DNA of 64,000 nt from Paragonimus skrjabini miyazakii (GCA_014338405.1 JTDE01000204.1:257617-321616), one strand, 5' to 3'. Positions 21,396 through 32,294 are shown, numbered from the stretch's first letter. Made by a program: numbers and translations. The notes: generated by a model from the letters alone, not told the origin.

Positions 21396-24300
21396 CTGTT
21401 AAAAAAGATGAACAACATTTTCATGAAGGGGTAAAAGAGGGAACACAGTAAACCGCTACATAGGTCACAGTAGTCTTATTGAAGAATGCATTTCCTTAGA
21501 CCAGCTGGTAGAAATCCTGCCTGAACTCAAAGGTGTTTTCCTATAGAAGTGATATTCAGTTCGTACCAAATGAACCAAAACTATCTACTGATAATCAAAA
21601 CACCCCAATGGAACAACTCATTATTGATTAGAGTGCTGGTTTGCGACAGAGTGCTAGAAATTATTGATTTCCTTTTGGATTTTGATCCTTTAGGTTGTAG
21701 GAAATACCGACTGAAAGGTGGTGGATCAGTATGTTTCATTCAAATTGAGTCTTAGGCATTTCTCGTTGAACCGGTGGCCTAATGAATAGAGGATTCGGTT
21801 TCCAAGTGAACGTCATCGGTCTGGCTTTCATTCTAGCAAACCTAACGTGATGATTCGTCCAGACAAGGGAGAAAATGGTTTCGGTGGAGTGTCGGTAGAG
21901 AAGGACGTTAACCTCAGAATACAGTAATTTTGTATCCTGCATGCCATACTTCAGACATCCGGTTCCATTCGAAAGTTTTTCTATATGATTCTCTGGATGT
22001 CGGAAACGCTTACTACGAAAAATGGATGAATTTGTATATGGTCTGCAGATATACTCACTTCAAACATGCTCATTCACGTCGAATATTATTTTCGGTTATT
22101 CATAAACATTAAACAACATGGTGATCGCGGTATGTGAAGAAAACAATTCGTAGCTAACTCTCGTTTGCTACTGCAGTGGCGTGACAGACATCAACTCAAA
22201 GAGATTGTCCGATGGCCCCTCAGTATCATTGTTCTAGTAGGTCAATCTACATATCTTGCCGTGCGTCTATTTAGTGAAAGGTGCAACATGCTGCGGTTAT
22301 CTTCAAAGTCGTCCATCACGATTGAGATCGCAGTGTTAGTTTACTCGTCCAGATTAGTTATTGATTCAAAATGTATTATCGTCATACACTCTTTCAAATG
22401 ACCAAACATGTTTCTACTCATTTCTATTCCGGTATAGCAGTATAGTATTTAAGTCTCATTGTGCTCTTTGTTCAAAAATCGCTTAAGGACTCAACGAAAA
22501 ACCGCGCTTTCGTGACTCAAACTTACAAGAGACTAGTGTTCTGTGATTGCGTAATCTAAACATATGATCAATAGCAACGGATACTCTAAGTGAGTTAATT
22601 GGCGATTCCATAAAGACAATTTATAAATACTTCGTTTTGATTTGTCATGAATTTAGTGCAACTGTTGATTTGAACCCAAAAACTCTAAGATAGATTGAAC
22701 AGTCTTACGTATATATTTGTACAATGGAATGATCTTGCCTAATATGTTGATTATTACACTATTATAAATGAGGACACTGGTTAACTTCCTAGTTATAATC
22801 AACGGGCCATTGTGCCACAATCTGAAAGAATGAACTTCTTGTTTATTCCGGACTGTAAGAGGTAAATACTCTGGTGTCCATAACGACGAATTTAAATGGA
22901 AGGATACCTTTTTCTTTCAATCTCAAAATTACCACCAGATGCTCCAGCTTTCTTGTATCCACCAAAGAGATTTTGATTTGGCGATATCTGGTCCAGGCAA
23001 GTTATCATATCATATTGTGGCATCGGAGACATCGCGTCTTGGTCTCTTTCTATAAGCTTCAGCAGGTCTATTCCTACTGTAAAAATACTTCAAACGTGGA
23101 TGTTACGTAAGCCACGTGTAACCGGGATAGTTAAGAATATATCGTCGAAACAGTCACCTCAGTGTAGAAACCAGGTTTTGGTCAGCGATGGTCTCTGGAT
23201 CAGGAGGATATGACAACATTGAGCGCTCCGTCTGTTTGACCTATGAATTCTGAACAACAGTGAGTTCCTTTTTTAATGCGCAAGCTGCGTATTATGGCAG
23301 TAAAGGCTGTCTGTTACGGGCAGTTGGTTAAATGTGTCATGCGACAGCTTCTCACAAGACGTGACTTTTCACATACCGGCGTCATAAAAGCTAGGCAGGA
23401 ATTCGTTAATAGACAAGAACACACCAGTCACAATAAATGGCTTTACATACACATCCGATTGTCTACCAAGTGATCTTCAACTCAATGTCTTTATTCCAAG
23501 TTATGCATGGCAAGTATAATGTGCAGTCCGGAAGTCATGTAAAGTTGATGACTTGTAGATGTGCTGCCGCAACTCCTGTGTGGATTTGGTAACTGTGATA
23601 TTTTCTGAGAGTGTCCCATTGCATAACTCTTCAAGGACAGAAAACCGCACAATTTTGTCATGTCTTAGATCAACATCACTGTTTTATGATGTGTCGGCAG
23701 CAAGCGGTTTTTATATATAGGACAAAAATATTGTAATCCTCTACAATATGTGGATGCTCTTAATTTCTGCGTCCACAGTTGGTTTTCGCAAACGAGTTTC
23801 GTGTCAGCAATGCTACCTTCACTGCTGTTCACGTCAATACATATTGGCGTGCGTCAGTGGACGATAAAAATGTCTATACTGCAGTATAATGCGATAAACT
23901 AAAGACGAAGTACACTCGATTACAGTCTTCCTACCTGTTATGCGATGCATTCACCGACACTATTGGCATTTCGATGTAGATGCGCTTGGATCAACTTTGA
24001 CCCAAACATCGCGACCGTAGCTGCCCTTTCGGTGCACATTCCCAACTGTTCAATCAATTTAAATTTCATTTTCAAAGTGGCTCTCTTATGGAAATCTCAA
24101 AGCAGTTGTATTTTTTCTGAGTTGATATCTCTTTGGAGGAAACCTGAAGAAAAATACGCATGGTGGTCTGCTGTTACCATTTGTCCCCCTAACTCCAAGT
24201 CTGTTTGCTTCTCCTTGAGCTCTACGAACAGGAAGAAGAAGCAAATAGTCCCAATGTACTAAAAGAATATTTTCGTTCACCTCTTTTGAGCTCTAAATAA

Positions 24301-24475
24301 TTTGCTGTAGAATGATGTCCTTTGCATCTTGATATCCGTTGGACGCCCTTCCTACTTTCCCTTAATCGGTCGCGATAAACTGATCTTTATCAGAGGTAGC
24401 CTGAGATACATTTGAAAAGAAGCGAATCCCCTGTCAATGTTTACTGGTGGAAACTCTCATAAGTGGTTACTGTGT
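21396..24475. other. non-coding stretch (probable intron)
   Basis: Inside the proposed large intron. Open frames on the plus strand at 22,165, 22,874 and 23,945 lack paired splice sites or recognisable motifs. Confidence 0.4.
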
Positions 24476-24708
24476 CTAATATTTTCGTTTTATTTTTAGA
24501 CAGAGTTTAGAAAGGCTCTGTGATGGTTGCTGAACTGTTTGGCGCATCCGCGCTATATCTCCCAGAAACATGTGGTGATGACAATGCTCGGTAATTTCAG
24601 TCACGAAATCGTCCCTATAGGGTATGTATACACTGTTCGTCAGAAAAATCCCTAATACAACAGTCAAAATTAACCCCCACTTCACCCACTTTCTTACTGT
24701 CATCCTCT
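24476..24708 (-). CDS. candidate exon or small ORF with N-terminal membrane anchor
   Basis: An acceptor-like AATTTCATTAG precedes an ATG frame on the minus strand, reading MTVRKWVKWGLILTVVLGIF, then TNSVYIPYRDDFVTEI, and ending at a stop after about 75 codons. A short basic N-terminus, one hydrophobic helix and a polar remainder would suit a type II membrane protein. No good donor is seen. It may be a terminal exon, an alternative first exon, or chance. It lies in the proposed 10.7-kb intron on the same strand. An alternative frame of the same exon is also open, which lowers confidence. Confidence 0.28.
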
Positions 24709-26779
24709 AATGAAATTCATGCACAGAATATAATTCAGAAAATATCTTTCACATCTAGAGTAGAACAGTTGTATAACTCCGGTATCAGAAAGTATTTCCT
24801 GGCCAAACAATGTGCGGAATCTTAGTGAAATTAGCATACACGTGTAAGATACGACTGCCTGATAGCAACGAAATCGTTTGCAGGACGTTTGTTTGTTTTT
24901 TAACTGACTTTTCAGTTTACTATTGAAGATTTCATGCAGTGTCCATATTTTGCACTTCTCTGATTATTGTACACATTGCAATGCACAACCGCTAACTTTC
25001 AAATAACGGAGAGCTGCATCATTTCCAGTCACTCCGTTTCCAGTCTGTTGCTTTTATCAATGAAGCACATTAGTACCGATGTGCTTTTCTTTGAGCGTCT
25101 TGGTCCCTGGTGTTGATAATTGTTTTTAACCAACTTTCTGTTCTACTCTGCTCGGCAGGACAACATGCATCCATCACGATGGATAACTGTTTCCAATGCT
25201 CCTTCTGCTCACATCCACAGCCGTATGCAAAACACTGGCAGATCCAGCTAATTTTGAGGTCAAGGTGACATTGATCCACTTTCGCAATTTGGACAGGCCG
25301 TGGTTACTGATCACACTGTCATGTACAGCCTAGTTTTGAAAAACTCAAACTCACTGATGAGATGAATAACGTGGACGAGGACATGTTTAAAATATTCCCA
25401 GCCAAATCTTGACTCGGTTGGTAAGGCGTCGGCAACACATCTACTCTATCGGGCGGCGATCAAAGCTGAGTTAATTAACAATGACTCAACATAGGTATCC
25501 TTACCAGCGGAACGGTGGTTAACAAGTTGAAGTCGTCACCAATACTCAGTCCTAGCTGCCAGTGCGAGATGTGCCGTCATCGTGGTTATGTTACTGTTTC
25601 TGAATGATCCAAATCGGGTCGTGTACCAGTCGGCCTCCTCATTATACCAGTGTATTATAATGCAACGTGTTTCTCAAGTTGTGTTGTTTCAGTAAGCGCA
25701 GCTCAGTCATACAGCTTATTAGTAAATCTCCACAAAATACTTTAGAAGAACATCAACAGCCGCCGTTTTGACATTCAACGAACTAGACAGGCTGTGTATG
25801 AAAGTTGCCTGAACATGAGGGAAGTTCCATCTGTTTAAGTGTAAGAGGTGACAAAATAGTCCGCGTAACAAAGTGAGTGTTAATCTGGGTGATCTCAATG
25901 ATTGATGCACACCAATGAACAAAACGTGGTGGATCTCATGAAGTAGTAAACAAAAATAACAAACGTGAATCGCATTGAACTCCAATCAGACTTTGAAGAC
26001 TTGCCAAATATAATCCATATTTGGCACAAGGGTTAAGCGGTTGATCAGAACGGTTGATCGTAGGATAGGTATTTCGATGTCTGATAGTTTGCTAAGTGAC
26101 AAAAAGGTTTCTAAGTTTGTTCGCCTTCTGTTTATCCCCATGTCAGATCGAGCCAGTTGAACAGTCTTAATGTTAGAGCTCTTATCATCGAACTGTGATG
26201 ATGATGTCCCGTACTGTAATAAAGTTTGATACATCATCCAGGTCAGCGATAAGAACATTCAAGGGTATTCTGAATAATGCTGACGACCCAGCCACTGGTG
26301 ATATACCAGACAGGACAAATGATTCTTACCAATCAGTTCATTGTAGGCCATGTCTGTTGTTCTGGAAGATGATTTGTTCACTCCGAGTTCACGTTGTTTG
26401 CAACTTAACCCAATGCGGTTCACCTCAGTATCGTCTAACAAAAAGAGAGATTTGGGGGTTATATATTAACATACTGTTCACAGTAGAATATTCAACTACA
26501 CTTCTACAAACAAGAAGCCGTGAAAAGCAGGACTGCAAACTGAAAAGTGCAGTCCACAGATGTGCTGGTGATCGAAACCAATTGTGAAGGATCTATTCGT
26601 ATTTGCTGATTCATTCAAAATTTCTGTCTGATTTGCATCTCAGACTCAATAAACTCAGCCGATAATTGTGGAGGCATATGCTCAGTTTCATAGATTTGAA
26701 TAGCATAGATACGAACCATATGTAGTCGAAGTTTATAAACGAAATTACACGATACCAAGACTAAGTTATATTAGATAAA
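24709..26779. other. non-coding stretch (probable intron)
   Basis: No gene recognised. The 130-codon plus frame at 26,195 and overlapping minus frames look like chance frames: no motif, and both strands open over the same bases. Confidence 0.4.
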
Positions 26780-26861
26780 TTTTAAATAAAAGTGCGTGAT
26801 AGAAATTTAAAGCACCGGGTTCCCTTGATCCAACTCGCCAAAACAGCAAGAAGACAAACGT

Positions 26862-26900
26862 TGCGGGATGTTAACATTTCGATTTATCTCATCAGCCGCA
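26862..26900 (-). ncRNA. hammerhead ribozyme motif, complete core (left PLE end)
   Basis: Minus strand, 39 nt. Stem I TGCGG pairs with CCGCA (5 bp). The core CTGATGA is intact. Stem II is GA with TC around a TAAA loop. GAA follows. Stem III is ATG with CAT around a TTAA loop. C17 lies just before the returning stem I strand. All invariant hammerhead positions are present, with the open end at stem I (type I topology). Minimal hammerheads with very short stems are established in Penelope-like terminal repeats. Stem II is only two pairs, so the monomer may cleave weakly. Confidence 0.75.
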
Positions 26901-27071
26901 TACTAAATACACACGGAATATATAACAAAGGAGCATGGCAACGATAGTTGAACAGAGTGAATTTTTGGGTTAAAAGGCCGCTACCAGGGGAGGTGGACGG
27001 TGTGAACGATCCATTTTTGCGCACACAACACTGGCTTTCTTTGTTTGATCAGCACGGCTTCACTGATGACC

Positions 27072-28370
27072 AAAGATTCATTCGAGTTAGTAAACGACTT
27101 AAAGGGGGTTTCTGTGAGTTCAAAAACAATGTACTCTATCAACGTGCAATCTTTGTTCACTAATGTTTCTCTGCATGAGACTGTAAATTTTCTTTGTGAT
27201 TTTATTTCAGTTCAGAATATTCAGTTGCCTCTTCCTCTTGATTCCCTCAGGGATCTCATTTTCTTATGTACAGAAAGCATTCGTTTGGAGTTCGAAGGGG
27301 TTGCTTTCCAGCAAATTGATGGAATGGCCATGGGCAGCCCACTAGGCTCAACGTTAGCGGACGTTTTCCTTGGAATGATTAAAAGATAAATTGTGGATAA
27401 TTTTTCCATGACTACTTTATACAAAGGGTACGTCGATGATATCTTGATTTTTACTGAGAGTGACAAGTTTCTTCCATTTTTTAACTTTATGAACTCCATA
27501 CATCCAAAGTTGTCTGTTACTCATGAAACTGAGTCGAATGGAAGCCTAGCTTTTCTAGGCGTTTTACTTATGGGACGTCTTGACGACAGGCTGCAGCGGT
27601 CGGTTTATCGCAAAGTCATTCGGGGCGGTCAATACCTCCAGTTCTCCAGTTTTGCACTCATGGCCTACAAGCGTGGTTTAGTTAAAACATTGTTCTACAG
27701 AGCCCGACGAATCTGTACAGATGACCGGTTGATACAAAAGAAAGATTTCCTAATAACCACATTACTTACTAATGGATACCCGGATAAATTTACCTCGGTT
27801 CATAGCAAGAAACCAACAGAAAGACCTGCAGTTCACACAGCAAAGAAAAAGGAGGTGTTCATAAAACTACAATTCAGGGAAGACTGTTTGTCCACCATGC
27901 TGCGTCATCAGCTTCAGTCAGCTGTGAATCGCACATACCCTGCAGCTGAATTGTACCTCTCATCATCAACTCGGAGAGTTAATTATGGAAACGTTAGACG
28001 TGACACACCTAACCATTCTGTCTCACATGTCGTTTGTCAGTTCACTTGCAGTTGCAATGACAGCTAAATCGGTAGAACGGACCGGTGCTTGCGTCAACGT
28101 ACGGCCGAACACCTCCAAAAATGGTTGATTCAATCTGCTGAGCGAATGGATAACCGAAGGAGCAACAGAAGGCGAAACCCGGCATTGCCAATTGCGAAGC
28201 ACATCCTGGAGACTGGTCACAATATCGACCAAACCAGGTCGTTCACTTTGTTACTACGGCACCCAAACCCCAAAATTCTGGCCATCAGTGAAGCTGTGCT
28301 GATCAAACAAAGAAAGCCAGTGTTGTGTGCGCAAAAATGGATCGTTCACACCGTCCACCTCCCCTGGTAG
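27072..28370 (+). pseudogene. PLE reverse transcriptase plus GIY-YIG endonuclease, two in-frame stops
   Basis: One reading frame runs through the whole unit. It contains the reverse-transcriptase fingers/palm (SINVQSLFTNVSLHETVNF; QQIDGMAMGSPLGSTLAD), the catalytic YVDD at 27,429-27,440, the connector after the palm (FLGVLL, RSVYRK, TNGYPDKF), then the endonuclease (VVCQFTCSC, IGRT, KHILETGHNI, the Glu in AISEAVLIKQRKP, and LCAQ...LPW). Stops at 27,387-27,389 and 28,065-28,067 break it. The second replaces the Tyr of the YIG motif. No other frameshift is seen, so the copy is fairly young but dead. The N-terminal part is missing. The protein would copy RNA onto nicked chromosomal DNA. Confidence 0.92.
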
Positions 28371-28450
28371 CGGCCTTTTAACCCAAAAATTCACTCTGTT
28401 CAACTATCGTTGCCATGCTCCTTTGTTATATATTCCGTGTGTATTTAGTA

Positions 28451-28489
28451 TGCGGCTGATGAGATAAATCGAAATGTTAACAATCCGCA
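28451..28489 (+). ncRNA. hammerhead ribozyme motif, slightly degenerate (right PLE end)
   Basis: This is the inverted partner of 26,862-26,900. TGCGG, CTGATGA, the mini stem II and GAA are identical. The cleavage region reads ACAATCCGCA where the left copy has ACATCCCGCA, which unpairs the first stem I base pairs or stem III. It lies in the 3' tail, sense to the PLE coding frame. Confidence 0.65.
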
Positions 28490-28528
28490 ACGTTTGTCTC
28501 CTTGGTGTTTTAATGATAAAAGTGCGTG

Positions 28529-29324
28529 TTCTATTTCAATACACGTACAACTACACTGCCTCATATATAACTCAATTCTGGTTTATTACCAACTGTATTG
28601 TTGACAGTATTTGTAGAGAGTGCTATACCTATGCAAATAAAAAATGTCTTTGGTTTGTACCGTGAAGGAGGTTAGTTATTGTTGGACCTAATGGTCTCAC
28701 CAAAACCTTTGCTTTTTTGCAATTTAGACGGATAACGTGAGTAACAGCAGCTCGAAATCTCTTCATTGTGTATTGTTCGTAAGAATTAGTCTTTTATTCC
28801 GCCACTCAGGGCGAAGCATCTGTTCCTGTAAAAAACAATGTGAACCTTTTCATTAACTATACAGGCCCAGTGCGTAGCTCGTTTGGTCCCATTTGGAAAA
28901 TTCTAAAAATGACTGCACACGTGGTGGATCCCCATTAAATAAGTCCCTCGTTAAACCAAACCAGTTCAAGAAAGAACCGTACAAAACTAATTGAATCATT
29001 TAGGTTCGATTTCCACCTTTCGCTCAAATGTACGAGATTCTGGGGAGCTCTCTACTCTTCTTGAACACACGTCATACATTGCGAGTCGTATGATTTCAAC
29101 AAACGATTGAAAGGTGTGGACAGATGTCCAAAAATTTCGACCCCGTAAACTCTTAGAATCCTTGCTGCTTCCATTCAATATCCTTCAATTTCTGTTAAAA
29201 ACCCATTGAACAATTGAAAACTTGATGTACTATAGTGAGAAGGAGCGATCGTGCTATACTACTCAAGCTACTACAACTCAGTAGTGGAAGCCAGAGCATA
29301 GATTTTGACATTGTAGTAGCCCTA
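28529..29324. other. non-coding stretch
   Basis: No confident gene. A minus-strand frame of 60 codons ending at 28,996 (RGRNFWTSVHTFQSFVEII, ERKVEIEPK) looks coding in composition and lies downstream of a possible acceptor, TTTTTAACAG. Its frame has a stop between the two, so it is not called. Confidence 0.35.
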
Positions 29325-29560
29325 AGAAAAATACAAGGAGAAACATCGGAGTGCGGCATCGCCCGAAATGGTTCATGGTACTTGAGGGAATATAAAGGAG
29401 TTGAGCATTGACATCTGTGGCAACCGTGACCGTCTGGGCCCAGTACCTTATACATATGAGTGTTTTTGTTTGTTGTTCTGTTTAAACGCTTAGTCCACGA
29501 GTTAATTTCCTGAATAGATAACCCTTGTGCCCCCCGCGTTCTTGGCTGACTACAATAGTA
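29325..29560 (-). repeat. dispersed repeat of unknown type (copy 2)
   Basis: Its reverse complement is similar to 3,117-3,345 along its length. Both copies keep AAAAACACTCAT and the CACTCCGATGTTT end. It is not near another recognisable transposon part. Confidence 0.6.
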
Positions 29561-29853
29561 CAGATTAACCATTGTACCCATACCCTTTTTATTATGTTTT
29601 TAAACAACTTACAGGACTCTACTGGCTGAAATTAACGACAATAATATTTTCAGCCACTCGAAATACTTCGAGTTTAATGTTGTTACACCATGCCTATTAG
29701 GTTTATATGGGAAAAAGAACTGTATAGTTGTGTTTGTTTCTCGCTTATTTCTGTTTCGATGATATTTACAAACAGAATAAAAGATGTGAATTGAAGACTT
29801 GTGGTACTAGCTTTTACCACTGATTTCCTTTTGCTTCGGTATTTCTGTGGCAG

Positions 29854-29926
29854 TAAGGGCAAACAGAATTACTACTCATCAGATAGAAACAGACGACGGC
29901 AATCTAACCCAAACTTTGATCCACAG
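29854..29926 (+). CDS. candidate 73-nt internal exon
   Basis: One of the cleaner splice contexts in the window: a long pyrimidine tract (CCTTTTGCTTCGGTATTTCT) ends GGCAG, and the donor is CACAG followed by GTACAC. The enclosed frame enters with one base, leaves in phase 0 and encodes a polar, Arg/Asn/Ser-rich peptide, KGKQNYYSSDRNRRRQSNPN. The protein is unrecognised. It is on the plus strand, antisense to the proposed intron of the four-TM gene, so either it is a nested antisense gene or one of the two models is wrong. Confidence 0.35.
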
Positions 29927-31559
29927 GTACACTGTCCATCGGAAAATACATTTAGGCTACCGGGAATGTGCTGTAATGACTACCGACATGTAGCTAATGA
30001 ATAGTCTGTCACTCCTCTCTTCTTTGTAAGAGGTTCAATCAATACGAAACTATCCTTAATTTTTACAGTGAAGGCAGTGTATTTTTAGGTTACATGTGTA
30101 AATTAACACAGGACAATTCGGTCTATCCACTGGTTAATGCTCTGGACTTGATTAACCAACTACCGGGTTTTGTTCGGTTTCATTTGCATGACTCTTAGTG
30201 TGCACCGACAATGTTACCTTCTGAAAGTCATCCTCTCTCATAGGAAGCACGGTAGCTCTAACTAACTACGTTCAAGCGAGCTTTGCAAACCACTTCGGGA
30301 TCTTGCTAGAATAAGGATAGAAAAAATCGGTAAGTACATGCAACTCTATTTTAATCCTGTTTATATAAAACGGGCGTTGTGAGTAACCATTTGCCAAACT
30401 GTGGACCGCATCATAGAAACAAGCGGATACACGGTGTTGTTGGTGTTAAAGCTATGGTTATCAAGGTGTTCTGTGGAGCGCAAATCAATGGACCATCTAC
30501 ACAAAGTTACGCGAGGTTCGGAGTCAAAGTCGTCAATCTGTGGGCAGGTTGGTTAGGCACATACGTTCAACCGAACTTTGTGTAGACGTTCTAGCACTGG
30601 CAAAAAGTAATTCGTTTCTGGCTTAAAGAATGAGCGATGGTAAACAATTAATTAAAATTCCCAAAATATTCATGAAATTTTGCGGAGAACTCGTTAGTTT
30701 TTACTGGTTCATCGTTCGGTTAATACAGCACACTTACATCACAGTTTTATTACGGAAGTTGTCCTGGTGTAAACAGAGAACTGGCGGGTTTTTTAATCCA
30801 GTAAGCTGGCTGACAAATTTAATCAAGACGACATTAAAACAAAAGGTCTTACCAAGCTTAAAGAGTGAGGGGTTGGAGAAAGCCTAAACATACCGTTTTT
30901 AGACACAAAGGGTAGATATTAGAGGTGAATTCCTATCGCTCACCACCCTCGATCGAGTGAACGTAATTAGACAGACTGAATGAATAATCTCGGTCTTATT
31001 GGTAGAGTTAGTAGTATCCGACAGGTATAGTAGTATGGTCTTGCTGATTGACCTGGTTATTCTACTTTCCGGTCGGGTTAGGTGATATTGACGAATCACT
31101 CCAGGTGAGTGCTTGGTCATATAGCCAACCTAACTGGTTCCAGAGAAAAAACCAAATGAATATATAGGGAATAGTGCTGCAGAAAGGCGCCTTTTGCTTT
31201 GGGCCTGGGAATAAAATCGTACTGGATGTAAGGGGGTCACGTAGTGTTGTGCAAAATGTCTGTTAACTGCAATCGAGAGACTACGCCTGATGATTTCAGT
31301 TGGCGTATCACCATGGAAGGGTAAGTATGACGCATTTTTCTTCCAGCCTCGTTGAAATGTTTGCATTTGGGTGCTGCACAACCTGTTCTCTGAACCTTTT
31401 CGGGTATCCACCTTGTTTTGAAGTGTACGAATGTAAGAAAGTATGAATATATAAATGCCGACCTATCAGCAACAGTATTAGTCATGCATATTCTTATGTC
31501 GACCAGTCAATTAGAGTTCTAATATGTCGTTTGACAGATTTATGATTTGAGATGAAAAC
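29927..31559. other. non-coding stretch
   Basis: Short frames on both strands (30,379; 30,630; 31,130 region) without recognisable motifs or paired splice sites. Confidence 0.4.
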
Positions 31560-31703
31560 CAATTGTGAGAAGTCAGGGCTCCGGTTGGATTTAAACCAGC
31601 GACAGAAACACTACGCATCAACGCGGCCAGCGCTGGCCACGTTGAGGCATGGTGTTTCTGTCGCTGGTTTGAATCCAACCGGAGCCCTGACTTCTCACAA
31701 TTG
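31560..31703. repeat. 144-bp near-perfect palindrome with tRNA B-box-like arms
   Basis: Two 72-bp arms meet without spacer at GGCCAGC|GCTGGCC (31,625-31,638). They pair along their length with no indel and only scattered mismatches, from CAATTGTGAG to CTCACAATTG. Each arm contains a promoter B-box-like block (GGTTTGAATCC on the right, its complement on the left), so the arms may be inverted tRNA-derived SINE fragments. RNA from either strand would form a long hairpin. Confidence 0.88.
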
Positions 31704-31820
31704 AGTTTCATTTAAAATCAGTTTTCTTTTTGAAGTGAGTGGCACAACATTGCCGAAATCACTATTTCAAGTATCCTTCATGTGTCGCACACTGAAGTGT
31801 GTCATCAGCATGGCGGAAGA

Positions 31821-31834
31821 TATATATATATATA
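31821..31834. repeat. short (TA)n run
   Basis: Seven TA units followed by an imperfect ATACATATGTATACATAT continuation. It is a simple repeat. Confidence 0.8.
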
Positions 31835-32070
31835 CATATGTATACATATAAAACCGTCAATGTTGCACAAGGGTTAGACGCATTTCATAACCCTTCTTTA
31901 AACAGAGCGTTAACAAGAGGCTTATACACAGAGACGAATTTCGAATGATTGTGATTTGTTAAGATAGCTTAGCAATAACTCATCTTGATAAGGCTTTATA
32001 AAGCATAATGCTTTCACTTCTGTTAGATAATACATAATGATACATGTGCATCGAACTGAACGATTCTTAC

Positions 32071-32294
32071 TTGTCTGCCTTGTATAGCAAATGTGGAAAA
32101 ATCCTTCACGCCTTGGGACTTGGTTGATGCAGGTGGGTGCCATAGCATTTAGGTAACGTGGAATGTAAACAACCACACCTTGCCAACTTAAAGCGGCAAT
32201 TGTGAGTATAATTGCAATCACTGTGAGAATACAGGCTGTGATTGCCAAAACCAGCATGGCTACTGTGTATGTGGATTGTTTCATGTTCCACCGG
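32071..32294 (-). CDS. first coding exon of a four-transmembrane, claudin-like protein
   Basis: The minus-strand acceptor TATTTTTAG leads into CGGTGGAACATGAAA; the ATG has A at -3 and is a good start. The frame gives six residues (MKQSTY), a long membrane helix (VAMLVLAITACILTVIAIIL then TIAALSW), and an extracellular loop with two Cys (PTCINQ and HICYTR). It ends at a strong donor, ACAA followed by GTAAGA. A short N-terminus, a helix ending in Trp and a compact loop with a Cys pair are the layout of claudin/PMP22/Clc-type four-helix proteins, which sit in plasma membranes and junctions. Exit phase fits the 21,231-21,395 exon. Helices 3 and 4 are not securely located. Confidence 0.62.

Larger units (their letters stand above)
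26780..28528 (+). mobile_element. Penelope-like element with inverted termini and target-site duplication
   Basis: This is the best-preserved PLE in the window. Near-identical direct repeats (core ATAAAAGTGCGTG, extended by TTTTAA) at 26,780-26,798 and 28,508-28,528 flank it. The left end (26,842-27,071) is an inverted copy of the right end (28,280-28,507), including the last coding codons, the 3' tail and a hammerhead motif. The reverse transcriptase starts abruptly inside the inverted left end, so the copy is 5'-truncated. PLEs are known to carry terminal repeats in direct or inverted orientation. It lies in the proposed intron between the 32.2- and 21.3-kb exons, on the opposite strand. 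Confidence 0.88.

Noticed and set aside
23945..24262. 105-codon plus-strand ORF as a gene
   Set aside because: It overlaps an open minus-strand frame and has no motif, signal peptide or splice sites of note.
25354..25386. CTGATGAG followed by GGACGAGG as a hammerhead
   Set aside because: The GAAA strand is absent and no stem II or stem III can be drawn. A single 8-mer match is expected by chance.
26195..26587. 130-codon plus-strand ORF as a gene
   Set aside because: No motif, no splice sites, and the opposite strand is open over the same bases. Composition is that of a chance frame.
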